A stretch of 64,000 bases of DNA from Adenanthera pavonina (taxonomy: Eukaryota > Streptophyta > Magnoliopsida > Fabales > Fabaceae), in the NCBI GenBank assembly GCA_026686845.1, contig JAIVEN010000015.1, positions 7,855,501 to 7,919,500 on the forward strand, read 5' to 3'. Shown one piece after another: positions 1 to 11,220 of the stretch (positions are counted from its first letter, which is position 1; every line of letters begins with the position of its first letter). Below the pieces are notes generated by a model. That model was not told where the DNA came from and ran no database searches. It saw only the letters and a program-made list of their open reading frames with translations. A program made the position numbers and the translations under genes.

Positions 1-1274
1 TGACCATTAATTTTCCTCTCATTTAATATATATTATATCGTTTATGCAAAAACATAAATAAATAAAGTCATTTATGGCTGCAGCCTGCCTATTCAAGTAA
101 GGCTGCATGTCAGAACAAAATTTACATATCTAAAAAATCAAGTGAACAACTGAACATTTTAAGCTAGGCATCATATTTCTAACATTTCAAAGCAACATAG
201 TGTCAGCTTCGATTAGTGTTAGACAAAAATGATTTCGATAAAAGAGATTTTGAAAATTGATTTTGATTTAAAGTAAGTTTGGTTTATCATAATTTCTATC
301 TAGAATTTTTTTAAAAAAATTATTTTGAGAAAATTGACTCGGATATTATTTATAAAATCATTTTTAAATTTTAAATATTTGCAATTAAATTATTTTTTAA
401 AATAAAATTTTTTATTAAATACTTAAAACCAACAAAAGTGATTCTTTCAAATAAATAAAAAAAAAAAAGAAAATTTCACTTATACAAATCACGATATAAC
501 TATAAAATTTCAGTATACCGTGATTTTTAAACTTTTATTCAAATAGCCTTACATGACTATAAAACTGATTATAGTTACACGGAAGTGATTTTTGAAAATT
601 CCACCGCTTATCCAATTTGGCACACATATACACACAATTATAAGATTTTAGAGAAAATGACAAAAATGAATATAACCCCCTTGAACTTCAGGTTAGATAC
701 GTGTAACCTTTCAACTTTAAAAGTTTAAAAATCACACCTTCATCTTTCAAATATTGGCCATTAACCCCTGCTGTTAAAATGGCTGTTAAATTTAACAAAG
801 TTTATCAAACTAATACAAACATTTAAACCAAATGACATGGAATTTTGAGTATATTAATATTTTTATCAAATTATCCTCACATAAAACGCATAGCATCTTT
901 TAGGGGTGATTTTGTCATTCTAGAAAAGCATTCCCAGTTTCACTTCTTTCAGCATATCTCTTCAACGGTGTCTTTATCTCTCTCCCCTGCTTACTTCTTC
1001 ATGACTCTGGTTGATTGTGATGAAAGGAAAAAGATAATGGAAATGGGACACTTTCGGATTGAATTTACAAGCAAGAAGATGATCTCTTATGTCATTATCG
1101 AAAAAAGCTGAAGCATACATTGAAGAATAAAGAGTTGGCCTGCCAGATGAAGATTTATTTAATCTTTTCTTTCTAGGATTAGCATCGAAACATTTATTTA
1201 ATATTTTCATGGTGCTATCAGTTATGACCCATTCATCAAAAGTCTAGACATCTTTGCTTTCAAGGTGCTAGCAG
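1..1274. other. AT-rich intergenic DNA, no gene seen
   Basis: No exon chain or recognisable protein could be built here. The stretch 240-480 is low-complexity A/T sequence. The stretch around 660-840 reads like transposon-derived repeat sequence, but no terminal repeats could be paired. Short open frames at 845-1210 on both strands overlap each other and match nothing I know. Confidence 0.6.
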
Positions 1275-1553
1275 TTACAGCAAGGAGTTTTCAGTTTTGC
1301 TGCCTTGTGAGACACTCCAAACAAAGTGCTCCAATATTTTCATGGGTGCTTCGATCTTCTCTTTCCTCAGTTTCAACAAAATCTTATAGAGAACAAGACC
1401 ATTTTCTCGGGTGGCTCTGTCTGGAGGGGTAATCGGGTTTTGCCATATATTCCTAGGGCTTGAAATGTTGGTTGTTTGAGGAGAGATTTGATGGGTTGAA
1501 CTCGAAGAATAATGGGTAGCTTTGAGAGATTCATGAAACGCCGATTTCCCCAT
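1275..1553 (-). CDS. Orphan short open frame (hypothetical, doubtful)
   Basis: This 92-residue frame runs from an ATG to a stop in a patch that is less AT-rich than its surroundings. The product is basic in its second half (a Lys/Arg/Glu-rich stretch), has a Ser/Thr-rich N-terminal third, and shows no signal peptide or membrane segment. I do not recognise the family. No matching splice partners were found upstream or downstream. A related phrase occurs twice on the minus strand near 1210-1340 (a short ATGAAAATATT motif), which hints at local duplication. It may be a remnant of a decayed gene or chance coding. Confidence 0.15.
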   Translation of the reverse strand: MGKSAFHESLKATHYSSSSTHQISPQTTNISSPRNIWQNPITPPDRATRENGLVLYKILLKLRKEKIEAPMKILEHFVWSVSQGSKTENSLL

Positions 1554-2516
1554 AACTCGAAAAGTAATTTCTGCCCAACGGAGAATACTAAAGATATGTA
1601 AAAAAGAGAGTCACGATACCCAATATGTCAGCCAAAAAGAGAAGTAAGTAGTAGAAGAAGAAGATCGACGATAACGGAAGAATGTTTCTGTCTTTTTCCC
1701 TCAATCCCCGATGAAGGACTATATAATCAATGCACTGTGACTCCACTAACACTGGTTACAGGAATAACAGGTTTGTTTTCAAATCCAAAGGAAAGAGTGT
1801 ACTGTCGGGATTCTCTTGTATGAAGTCAATTTCAGTGTTTGAAACGTGGCTATTGATTTTCGCAACTTCTCAGTTCTCTGGAGTACGTGTAAAATGTGAT
1901 TGGTGGATTACGGAAATTAATGTGGACGTGCATGTATAAGGGATGCCTTAACCGAGTGGCGCGGCCCAGGTTTTGCGAGCTTAACGGCCAAGTGACGAAA
2001 AGACAATATTGCCCAACAATAGCTCTCTCTTATGGTCTTATCTCAACCCATTGTGGATATTTTATTTAAAGAAAGACTAGAGGCTCATCCTTATCGTAAT
2101 TCCTCTTTTTTTTTTTTGGCTAACCTAATTCGATCTGTATCTTAGCGTCCGAATTCGCTCTTTATCGTAACCTAGCGTCCTCTTTTCTTAGCATGGAATG
2201 AGGACGCCTTTTATATTTACCATTAATTGTTTTAGATAAAATTTTATTATTATAGGTTAAAAAAAAGATAAAATTTTATCATAGTTTTTATAGCAAATTT
2301 TATCCCAAAGTAATATGATTTCGGTTGTAATAACTTGCAAAGAAAAGTTTAATAAGTTCGTTATATTTCTTTTTTTTTTTCTTTAATGTAATGCGTTTAA
2401 GGTAAGATAGAGATAAGAATTTGTATATATATATATATATTTTGACCAACTAATTGATCCAAGTATTAAAAGAATCAACTAAAATAAAGAATCAACCAAA
2501 TAATTGCGTTTAAGGT
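1554..2516. other. Intergenic DNA, no gene seen
   Basis: The first part (1554-1980) has moderate GC but no convincing frame. From about 2100 the sequence becomes A/T-rich with homopolymer runs and a short (AT)n tract near 2424-2440. Nothing further is recognised. Confidence 0.5.
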
Positions 2517-3650
2517 GTTCAATGTGTCAATAGCTGGTTTGCCTGATCCTACTAGAAGTATTCAGGCTAGACCAAGTCGGGCCAAAGAGGAGGGGAATGG
2601 AACCAAGCAAAAATTTATGCTAATAGGGCAATGGGCCAGGCAATGCCCGTCCCTATCCCGACCCTTGTATATATGTGACATGTATATTGCATATTTTTTT
2701 CTCATTGTGCATCTAAGAATCACGCTTTCTGCATCTGCCTCTCTCGACACTTTATCTTGCCACACACACAAAGTTAAGCTCAAGCCCAAATTAATCTCCC
2801 ACTATACCACAACCGGCGGCATCACCTCTAATCGTCCCTCTCCTCCTCCGTCCAAGAAGGTCGCCAACTCACCGCTGTCACTAGATTTGGGTTCAGAGTC
2901 TAGTGAAGATGAAAGCTTCAATTTATGCTTGCTCCTTTGTTCTCTTCTCCTTTTTCTGTTCGTGCATGGTCCCTCCTTCTCTGTTCTCCTTACTCGTCAA
3001 TTCCCTGTCATTATCGTCTTCTACTATCATCTTTGCCATTGATCTGCATCACCGTTGTTCTCCTTCTTCTTCTATGCTCAGCCAAATAATTTCATAACAC
3101 ATTTGCGTTCTTGGCCCAGATCCGTGAAGCTGTGAAGCTCGAGTTCTCCTCCCTTTTCATTTTTTGGCCATATTTGCAATTTTAGGTTTCTAAATCTTTT
3201 CCTCTCTTCTGTCTTGGCTCGCATGGTCACTACTCACAAGCTTGAATTTCCCAATTTTTGCTAGATTTCGTCTCTCCTTCATCAAACTTTATTTATTTGT
3301 TGAAATAATTTTGTAGATGGATTTGTTCGGTTCCTATATTGGTTTGAAACTTTTTTTTGCAAATGGACTTAACATTTTGCAATCTTCTTTGATGGGTAAA
3401 TAGCAAATGGATCTTATAATCTTTGATATGGAAATAGCACTTTAGCATATATTGAAAAGTTCACAATTTTTTTTAAATACAATTAAGACTGGGCTATACC
3501 AACCTGGTCTTGTTCTGCCTTGTCCCATGCGATCCACAAGCTATGGTAGGCCGGGCTGGGCCAGAGGATGAAAAATTAATCCTAGTCTCTTATTCGGGTG
3601 GAATATCGGGTAGGGGTTTACCAAGTCCTACTCCTGTCAGTGCACAGCAC
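2517..3650. repeat. Probable non-autonomous DNA transposon with gene-like filler
   Basis: The outer parts carry phrases rich in GGGCC/GGCCC and a GATATTGGGTAGGGG-like phrase. These phrases recur near 9330-9480, and similar wording appears near 15000-15490 and 20225-21321, so this looks like a dispersed element family. The middle (2700-3200) has higher GC and C/T-rich coding-like text with an open frame of 175 codons, but no family match and no conservation clue. Element ends are approximate and no target duplication was found. The filler may be captured host sequence; that is inference. Confidence 0.4.
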
Positions 3651-4509
3651 TAGTGAGAAATGCACATTAGGTTGTTAGGGAAGTAAGGGCGTAAGGGTGG
3701 GGAGTACAATTTTCAATGAAGTAAATCCTTAGCTCCTAATTAGTTTAAAAAAATATCTAAAAATTCCTATAAAATTGGGTTTAACTTGAGAAGTTTTACT
3801 TCTCTAGCAAAATTTTGAGGGGTTCTACTTTCCAAATTAATGCTTTATGATTTTTATTTTTAAAATATCATTCACTTCTTAATCCATTTTTTAATAAAAA
3901 AATTATTTTTGTCTTTAAAACTAAAATATAATATATTTACTTTAAAAACTAATTTGAACAGAAAATCAGAAACAAATTAAACAAGATTTTTTTTAAAATT
4001 TATCTACCTCCGATAACTATATCAAGCAGCCCCTTGAAGTCGTCGAGTGATTAATCGTCTCATTTGGCTTCCAAGGCAGTCGAGTGGAAAAACTCACCGA
4101 AGAAAGTAAAACTAGAATGCAAACTTTAATCCAGACGGTTCATGAATATCCTTCATATTGTCGAGAGAGAACCATATGATTGAATAAACGGTAATCACCA
4201 ATAGATAGCATAAAATCTAAACCAATTTTTCTTGTTACTTCACTCTCTGTACACATATCCGAGTAAAACAAGCGAATTCTTTTATGTGAAAATTAAACCT
4301 ATCTTTTTATAGTGCAGAATAACTTTGTTACATAATTGTACATTCCTCTATCTCTTTATTATTCAACTACTAGCAAGCTAGTTTTATCAATTCAAGGTTT
4401 TTTTTTTGGGAACTAATTGAAGGAATTTAAGCATGAATAGCCTCACATTAGATTATTTCATAAGATGTATAGGATAACAAGGAAAGAAAAGAGTTACCTG
4501 GAGTCGAAT
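3651..4509. other. AT-rich intergenic DNA, no gene seen
   Basis: No open frame of note. The stretch 3770-3990 shares short phrases (GAAGTT..ACTTCTC) with the triplicated repeat at 12231-13975, which suggests a related old transposon fragment. Confidence 0.45.
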
Positions 4510-4773
4510 CAGCGGAATCCATAACTTATAGAGAACAGCCGTGATAATCCTACAAAATCCCACTTTTGTGGGTGGTTACATGAAAGACCGCCTACAAAAA
4601 TGCACTTTTGTGAGCGGTTCTATAAATAACCATTTATAAAAGTAGACTTTTACATGTGGTTATAATCGTATACAAAAATACCCTACTTATGTTGGTGCTT
4701 GCATAGTAGGCCGTTATAAACAGCCAACAATAGCTAAAAATAACCACCAACAAAGCTCTTTTCTGGTGTAGTG
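4510..4773 (-). mobile_element. Terminus of a CACTA (En/Spm) transposon
   Basis: The plus strand ends in TTTTCTGGTGTAGTG at 4759-4773, which reads CACTACACCAGAAAA on the minus strand; this is the hallmark terminal sequence of plant CACTA elements. Behind it, subterminal sequence holds repeated short motifs in both orientations (variants of CACTTTTGTGGGCGGTT and ACCACC around 4559-4750), as is typical of the subterminal regions where CACTA transposases bind. The matching opposite terminus was not found to the left, so the element looks truncated or internally deleted and has no transposase. Confidence 0.75.
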
Positions 4774-5567
4774 AAGGGAGTACACTATTATTTTTCTCTT
4801 GATCTATCATATTATAAGATGGTCTATATAAAATACATGTATATTAAGAAAATTATTTTTTTGTCTGAAATTCATGAAAAAAATGCCAAAACTTCTCATT
4901 TTATCTTTATTAAATGTTTTATTATCATTGTAGATAGACTCGGGAGTTGTACACAGCTTTCCATGGATACAATATTTTCATAAGGAGTGGAGAAAAATTA
5001 ATGAGAGGGGTAAATTTAGAATAATTACATTTAACGCCCTATAATATGAATAAAAAATTTATTATATAAAATATCTTATAATATGAATCAAAAAGAATAT
5101 ATTTAGCATCTTAATTCAATGAAAACTAATACTATATATATAAATCTATCATTACTAATCAGCCCATAGAAGGCCAAGTAAACAAAACACCCACTTAGAT
5201 TTATTAGTGTAGCCCAATAAAAAACAAATCACATCAAGTTTAGTCTCATGACCTCATAATTAACCAAACATTGAATCTGACTTTCATAAAATAACATGAT
5301 TTATATTAACTAGCTACACATGGCAGATTCAACACTAATGTCTAATGGAAGTATTAGAATTTTTATTATAATTTTATTTTTAAAGTTCAAGAGAAAAATA
5401 ATAATCTATATACGTACTTTTATATTTGTATTTTCGCTAAATTTTATAAAAACTTTTTAATGTTTTTTTTTTAAATTGCCCAACATATTCATGATGAGAG
5501 TCATGTCCCAATCATATCCTAAGCTTGAAGCTAATACGAGGATTTTTTCAAATCAATGAAGATAAGC
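4774..5567. other. AT-rich DNA between CACTA end and the cis-prenyltransferase 3' end
   Basis: No gene is seen. The right end (about 5460-5567) should contain the 3' untranslated region of the minus-strand cis-prenyltransferase gene, but no clear AATAAA signal could be tied to it. Confidence 0.5.
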
Positions 5568-8500
5568 TCATGATTGTCGTCCACCAAAGCGTCTCTGCCT
5601 CTGCTGAAACGAAGCCAAGGCGTCCACAAAATGCTCCTTCCCAAAATCAGGCCACAGTGCAGGATCGAAGAAGAGTTCCGCGTAGGCCAGTTGCCACAAG
5701 AGGAAGTTGCTCACTCTGAGTTCGCCGCTGGTTCGAATCATGAGGTCCGGGTTGGGGAACTCGGTGCAGTTGGTCTCCAGTTCTTGCTCCATGAGGCTCT
5801 CGTTGATGTCGTCGAGCTGGACGACGCCGTCTTTGACCTTCTCGGCGATGGCTCTGCAGGCCTGGACGACGTCGTATTTGCCGCTGTAGCTAACTGCCAC
5901 AATCAGCTGGAGTAAGGAGTTTTCCTTCGTCCTTTCCTCTGCGTTGCTTATCATTATTTGGAGAGAGCTTGGGAGTTTTGTTGTGTCTCCTATCACGGAT
6001 ATTCGGATTCCCTCCCTATAATATTCCAATCAAAGGAGAATTAGAAGAAAGAGGTTACTAAAATGTACTCCGATGGACGGAGAGGAGATAAGCGGAATTG
6101 CCAAAGAGAAGAAAGACAATGTACTTGGTTTCGATGAAAATGGATATGGTAGCTACACTTCTTTATCCCCCACTACGTGATGTGTTCTGGATGGTTCAAA
6201 ATTTTTTTAATTAAAGTTTAATAATTTTTATTTTGAATATAATCCAATATACAATAAATATCAAATTTATAACTATCAATTTATATAAAATACTAATGAT
6301 GATAGTATTTCAATTTAAAAAATATAAGAAACATAAAATAATAAAATCTGAATATTCCAAATCTCATTTGAATGATAAATATGTACAGTATCCAATCTTT
6401 AAAAAAATGATATTTTACATTCAACTGTTTATAAATATAATGTAAGAAAATAAAAAAAAATGAAATGTAATGTAAGAGAATAAGTAAATTCGTACATAAC
6501 TTTACTTAATTGTCAGTTAAGGTCACACGAGAGAAAATAAAAAATTTACACGAGAGAAGACAGCGAAGTTATTTTTCATTGGCCACAAAAGATTGCAGTT
6601 GCAGTTATCTTTTTTAGAATAAGTTTAGCTAGAAAGTCCTACTTTCTCCAAAAAGTTTTTTATTACTTACCATAACTCAATAAAAAGGTTAGTAAAATTC
6701 TCATTAAAGATCGTTAAAGTTGTTTTTAATTATAAGAACAGATTTTAAATTTGTTTTTTCAGTCACAATAAATAAAAAATATATAATTTTAAAAGATAAA
6801 TAATTTAGTTTTTGTTGTTCCACATCAAAATTATGAAAAGAAGATCAATTGATTTAGAAAGGAAGTATACATACTACTAAACTACTAATGAAAAAAACTT
6901 GGTTAGGTTTAAAAGAGCGGGGTTAACTAGCTACCTGTTGAAAGTTTCAATTTCGGTGTTTATTGTTCTTTCAAAGAGGCTCATCAAAAAATCAACCTCC
7001 ACCTGCACATGCACAGACCGCAACAAAATCTTAACATGGGGAGGAAGCCACTCACGTCAAAGCAAAGTACTCTACAATCAAGAAGGATGATATATTTATA
7101 ATTTGTGGTAAGTTAATAACAACACAGATGATAGCTAATAGAAAAAAATATTTAAATAAAAAAACAGAGTCTAAGAGTCTTTTTTTTTTTTTGTCAACGT
7201 GAAAGACTCAACTCAACTTATTCAAAATTACTAACAATTACTTAAAAAAAAAATTTCCTACCAAAAGAGTCTAAGTTTTTCTTTTTTTAAAAAAAAAATC
7301 TCAATTACTTCAAAATCAGAGGGGCTTGCCAAGAAGCAGGAATCAAGTTGCTTTTCCGTTGTCCTTCTCCCTTCCTATCTATATTTATTTTAAAGTTAAA
7401 TAAAAATATATCAATAAAAATAAGAAAAAATAAAAAAATTGAAAAAATAAAATTTCAATAAAATGTTTCCTATCTATTAACCAAAATTTCCCTTCAAAAT
7501 TTCAATTTTTATAGATCATGACCTACAAGAAAATGTTATATCAGATATATTATGTTCTCAATTAAATAAATGTAGGTTAAATTTTAGTCCAAATAAATTA
7601 AATTAACCATGAGATAGAGTTTAAACTCAATTTAGAGAAAAATTATGAGTTTTGTCAAAACCAATTTTCAAATAAATCATCCAAACATAAACACGTTAGT
7701 CCAAAACCAATTTTTATCATAACTACGTTACAAAACCAATTCTACCAAAACTCATTTTTAACTAACTGAAATCCAAACGGACTCTTAGGCTCTGTTTGAT
7801 ATCACTTTTGAAACCAAGGTTTGTGTTAAAAATAGAGTTTGATGTATTTTGTACATGTTTGGCATCACTTTTAATTCTTTGTTGGAGAATCATTTTGGAG
7901 CCAAAACCAAGTTTTACTGGAAGCAGATCACTCCCTGCTTTTTTATTCTATTTCTTCATTTTCATCTACATTTATTTTAAAGTCAGATAAAAATGGATCA
8001 ATAAAAATTAGAAAAATAAAATTTTCATAAAATTTCTCCTATTTAATGACTAAAATATTCCTTCAAAATGTTATTTTTTATGGACTATAACCTGTAAGAA
8101 AATATTGTATCAGATATATTATGTTCTTAATTAAATAAATGTAAATTAAATTTTAATTCAAGTAAATTAAATTAATCATGAGATAGAATTTAAATTTAAT
8201 TTAAAGAAAAAATAAGAGTTTTGTCAAAACTAATTTTCAAATAAATTATCCAAACATAAACATGTTAGTCCAAAATTAATTTTTATCATAACTATATTAT
8301 AAAACTAATTCTATCAAAATTTATTTTTAACCAACTAAAAACCAAATTTGCACTTAGTCTCTCCTCTCCTCTCAACAAAACACTGACATTTGGAACATCA
8401 TGGCTAGAAGGAAACTCGAACCCTAACTCCCTAATTCCCCAATCTCACATCACAAGCGTGGCATCGACTCTATCTATCATCATCCGAAGGTCACCATCGT

Positions 8501-11128
8501 GCCAAGCTCGCATCGCCCAGATTTCTTCACCCAAGGTCCTCATTTTCCCTCACCATCATGTCAATTGCACCTGCACAATCTGTCAAGTCCGTGAATTGTG
8601 AACAGTGGTGTGAACATGAGCTTGGATGCCTTCATTTCTGTGAACTCTAGGTGAAGTGAGCAAGAAGAGCAGCAAGAGCTATGGCTCCTAGTCTCTAGGA
8701 GTGGACATGGGCTTCTCGATGATGGCCTTCTCCTCCTCTGACGAACTCCCTAACAATGGCAATGACTTGTCAAAGGGATCGTCATTTAGGATGGGGCTAA
8801 GTGCAAGCGAGGGAAAATCAAGAATGCTGGGGGACAAGATCTCGGGTTTGTAAGGCGAAGAAAATCCAGAACCATGAGCGAAATTGGGGATGAGAGTGTT
8901 GATCATGAGGCTATTCTTCAAACTGTTCCTCCTCTCGTAAAGCTTGAAGCCTTACTTCTTGGGGGTGGTTTTGACAGGAGGGATGTTGAAATTCTTGGTG
9001 GAGGCGGCAGAGGAGGGAGGAGGTAGAGGAGGATCTTGGGCTTGGGAGGGGGGTTGGGAAGAACCAAAGAGCATCTAAACAACTTGCTTGAAGGAGGAAG
9101 TATCAGCTTAGATGAAGGTAATGGATAGGGATTTGAGCCAGATCTAGGGAAAGTAGAAGTCTTTGGGCTGAAAGGAGGCGTGGGAATCTGGGAAACACCA
9201 TTGTTACTGACGCTGGTGCTGGTGGTGACATTGCTTTTGGGAGAATTGATACACGATTGAGTATATCTGTCTTGAGGCTTGGAGATGATCTCTATTGGTG
9301 CGTTTTAAAACATTTTTGCAAATTTATTTTAAGATTGGGCCAACCTTGCCCAATCCTGTTTTGGCCCATCCCATATGGGCTACGGGCCACTATGGGTAAG
9401 GATGAGTCATGAGCGGAAAAACCAATCTTGGCGCCTTCTTTGGGCTAAATATTGGGTAGGGGTCAGCTTGGTTGCATTCCAACCCGTTGACAGTCCAATT
9501 CTAAACTACTAACAACTTTATCGTTAATTTCTTACATATAAAGTAGTACTATAGATTTGATGTAGAATTACCGTTCATTAGGATATTTTTATCCCAATTC
9601 AATACCAAGTCAACTCGTATTGTTATTGGCAAAACAAAAATAAAAATGAGGGAAAATCCAACCAGTATTGTAAATAAAAAAAACCGTTTAAAATCCATCT
9701 ATTCTTGTCAAGGATTAATAATGAGTAATTTTGTCACCTAGCTTGGCAACACTAAAATGTCGACAGTTTAAACTTTTTTTTATGTAACAAATTTTAAAAT
9801 TTATAATTATAATTTCTAAATTGAATTAAAAAATCTAAATATTGATCTTTCTAAAAATATACTATGGTGTAACCTAATACTAAATGCATATTTTTTTGAC
9901 AAGCAAAACTTAGCAGTTAGCATGTAGATACCAAATAACATAGGCATATATTTTAAGAAATAAAAATTTTATTTTTCTTGGCTACAAGAAATAAAAATTA
10001 TATTTACTAAATTTAAAGAATAAAAGTGCCGGTTTAAATTTGCTCCATAAGTACTTATAAGAGCAAATAAGTAATTATATAAAAAAGTTGTCAAACGCAA
10101 AGTGATTTTCAATAAGAACTTATGTCTCAAATAAGTGTTTATGGAAGAAACTAATTTTTTCTACTTATAATAATCACTTATCCTCATAATTATTTATTTC
10201 ACTTTTTCTTCTCATTATCCACCCAATAATCATTTAAACCCCCAATATCTAAACATATTTTTTTTCTTAAAATAACTTATGAGTAAAAATATTCAAATAC
10301 AAACCACTTTTAACATAATAATTCATCCTTATAATCTATTATAAATAAATATTTATCCTCATAATCTCTTATATAATAACCAATCCAAACATATAAAAAA
10401 GTTAACAGTCACCTCAGTTCGAAAGTAAAACGTATCTTTTTTTTTTTGTTTTGTATTTTTTAAATGGATGAAAATATTTGAAATTTTAAAAAATTGAAGA
10501 AATATTTTTTTATTTGAAAAAAAAAACTCAAACGTACATGAATCACTTGAGAGTTAAGACGAGAAGATATGCAATCTTCTTCCCAAGAAATGGACTGAAA
10601 AAGGTCCAGTGCCATCAAAGCTAAATTCAAACACAGGTAGCAGCCGGTGAAGATGAAGACGAAACCGGAAACGGAACTAACCTTTGGGCGAACCCAATTA
10701 TCATAAGAAAACGCGAAAACGGTCAGAACCTTAATCCCCCAGCCACAGCACAGCTCGATAATCCTCCTCAACGACTGCACGCCGGCTTCGTGACCAGCTG
10801 ACGGCGGCAAACCCCGCATCTTAGCCCACCTACCGTTCCCATCCATAATCACCGCCACGTGTTTGGGCATCAGATCCGGCCGCAGCTCCGGCGGCAACGG
10901 CTCCGGCTCCCGCGAGGATCTGGAAACGGTGGCTCCGTCGTTGGGCTCGCCCTGGACCTCGACTGCCACATTTGGCGGAGGTAGTGCAATACTGCGACTT
11001 CGAAGATTGGGAAGGAGTGGAAGGGAGGGGAATCGGTGTGTTTGGGAACGGGCACAAGTAGGAGTGTGAGGTTTGTGAATAGGAGTGAGGGTACTCTCCA
11101 CGGAAATAGGAAGCCTCTGCAGGAACAT
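5568..11128 (-). CDS. Cis-prenyltransferase (dehydrodolichyl/polyprenyl diphosphate synthase family), plastid-type
   Basis: This enzyme family adds isopentenyl diphosphate units in cis to an allylic primer, giving polyprenyl or dolichyl diphosphates. Coding exons are 10682-11128, 6935-7002 and 5568-6015; they join in frame (963 nt, 320 aa). The 68-nt middle exon supplies [19 protein letters not shown], exactly the segment missing between the outer exons. Residues 1-80 look like a plastid transit peptide (rich in Ser, Pro, Arg, few acids at the start). Residues 90-102 hold the conserved [13 protein letters not shown] block with catalytic Asp96. [14 protein letters not shown] at 136-149 and [18 protein letters not shown] at 266-283 are the other substrate-binding blocks. 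From memory it resembles Arabidopsis At2g23410 more than At5g58770. Exon 1 is far richer in GC than its surroundings. The 3.7 kb first intron is full of transposon and pseudogene sequence. Chain length of the product cannot be read from sequence. Confidence 0.93.
6016..6934. other. Second intron of the cis-prenyltransferase
   Basis: AT-rich intron sequence bounded by GT (minus strand, 6934-6933) and AG (6017-6016). The stretch 6180-6480 is nearly pure A/T. No embedded gene is seen. Confidence 0.75.
7315..7787. repeat. Truncated MITE copy 1 in cis-prenyltransferase intron
   Basis: About 420 bp (best from 7370 on) align collinearly with 7960-8353 of the adjacent element, with shared phrases such as ATCAGATATATTATGTTCT and AGAGTTTTGTCAAAAC-like blocks. 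The left part of the element is missing or replaced. It abuts copy 2 head to tail. Confidence 0.7.
7788..8353. mobile_element. PIF/Harbinger-type MITE, copy 2
   Basis: The element begins GGCTCTGTTTGATATCAC and ends AAAAACCAAATTTGCAC. It is flanked on both sides by TTA (7785-7787 and 8354-8356), the three-base target duplication typical of PIF/Harbinger (Tourist) MITEs. It carries no coding capacity. It is head to tail with the truncated copy 1, from which it differs largely by C/T and G/A changes. Confidence 0.65.
8645..9297 (-). pseudogene. VQ-motif protein pseudogene
   Basis: On the minus strand this reads as a member of the plant VQ-motif family (cofactors of WRKY transcription factors; VQ4/VQ31-like subgroup). 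Recognisable blocks in order are [29 protein letters not shown] (the VQ core), the basic [20 protein letters not shown] block, [17 protein letters not shown], and SSEEEKAI with a TPRD tail. Five in-frame stops break it, at 9108-9110, 9075-9077, 8952-8954, 8688-8690 and 8679-8681. Four of these sit where family members have Gln (CAA or CAG), so they fit C-to-T change. The stop at 9075-9077 replaces the Gln of the VQ core itself. A one-base shift lies just ahead, near 9115-9125. VQ genes usually lack introns, so retro-copy and DNA capture cannot be told apart. It sits inside the first intron of the cis-prenyltransferase next to repeat sequence. Confidence 0.85.
9298..9500. repeat. GGGCC-rich dispersed repeat fragment
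   Basis: Phrases such as TTGGGCCAACCTTGCCCAA and ATATTGGGTAGGGGTCAG resemble those at 3480-3650. This suggests that the VQ pseudogene lies inside, or next to, a transposon of the same family. Confidence 0.45.
10030..10395. repeat. Dispersed AT-rich MITE-like repeat (copy A)
   Basis: This stretch aligns along most of its length with 23495-23845 in the same orientation. Shared phrases include TTATGTCTCAAATAAGTG and TTATTTCACTT. It is non-coding. Ends are approximate. Confidence 0.6.
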
Positions 11129-11204
11129 GGTCTTCCTGGTTCGGGATACGAGCGCGTGTGTTTGTGTTAGCGCCCTTGGATTCGTTTCAGTTACAGGAGG
11201 CCTT

Positions 11205-11212
11205 TATTTATA
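11205..11212 (-). promoter_or_regulatory. TATA box of the cis-prenyltransferase gene
   Basis: The minus strand reads TATAAATA about 77-84 bases upstream of the start codon, at a plausible distance for a short 5' leader. It is the only good TATA-like element near the start. Confidence 0.55.
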
Positions 11213-11220
11213 ACGAAATT

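Noticed and set aside
1936..1990. Sequence TAACCGAGTGG, reminiscent of a tRNA-Leu/Ser D-arm
   Set aside because: No acceptor stem, anticodon loop or T-arm can be folded around it.
2515..3042. 175-codon open frame
   Set aside because: It lies inside a transposon-like repeat, has no domain or compositional sign of a real protein, and an overlapping frame in another register is equally open.
8688..8921. Possible intact small VQ-type protein
   Set aside because: The frame is only the middle of a longer family sequence and is bounded by nonsense codons on both sides; the start is not an ATG. Called a pseudogene instead.
10830..11069. Open frames on both strands over exon 1 of the cis-prenyltransferase
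   Set aside because: Shadows of the GC-rich transit peptide and catalytic exon; Gly/Arg- or Pro-rich translations without domains.
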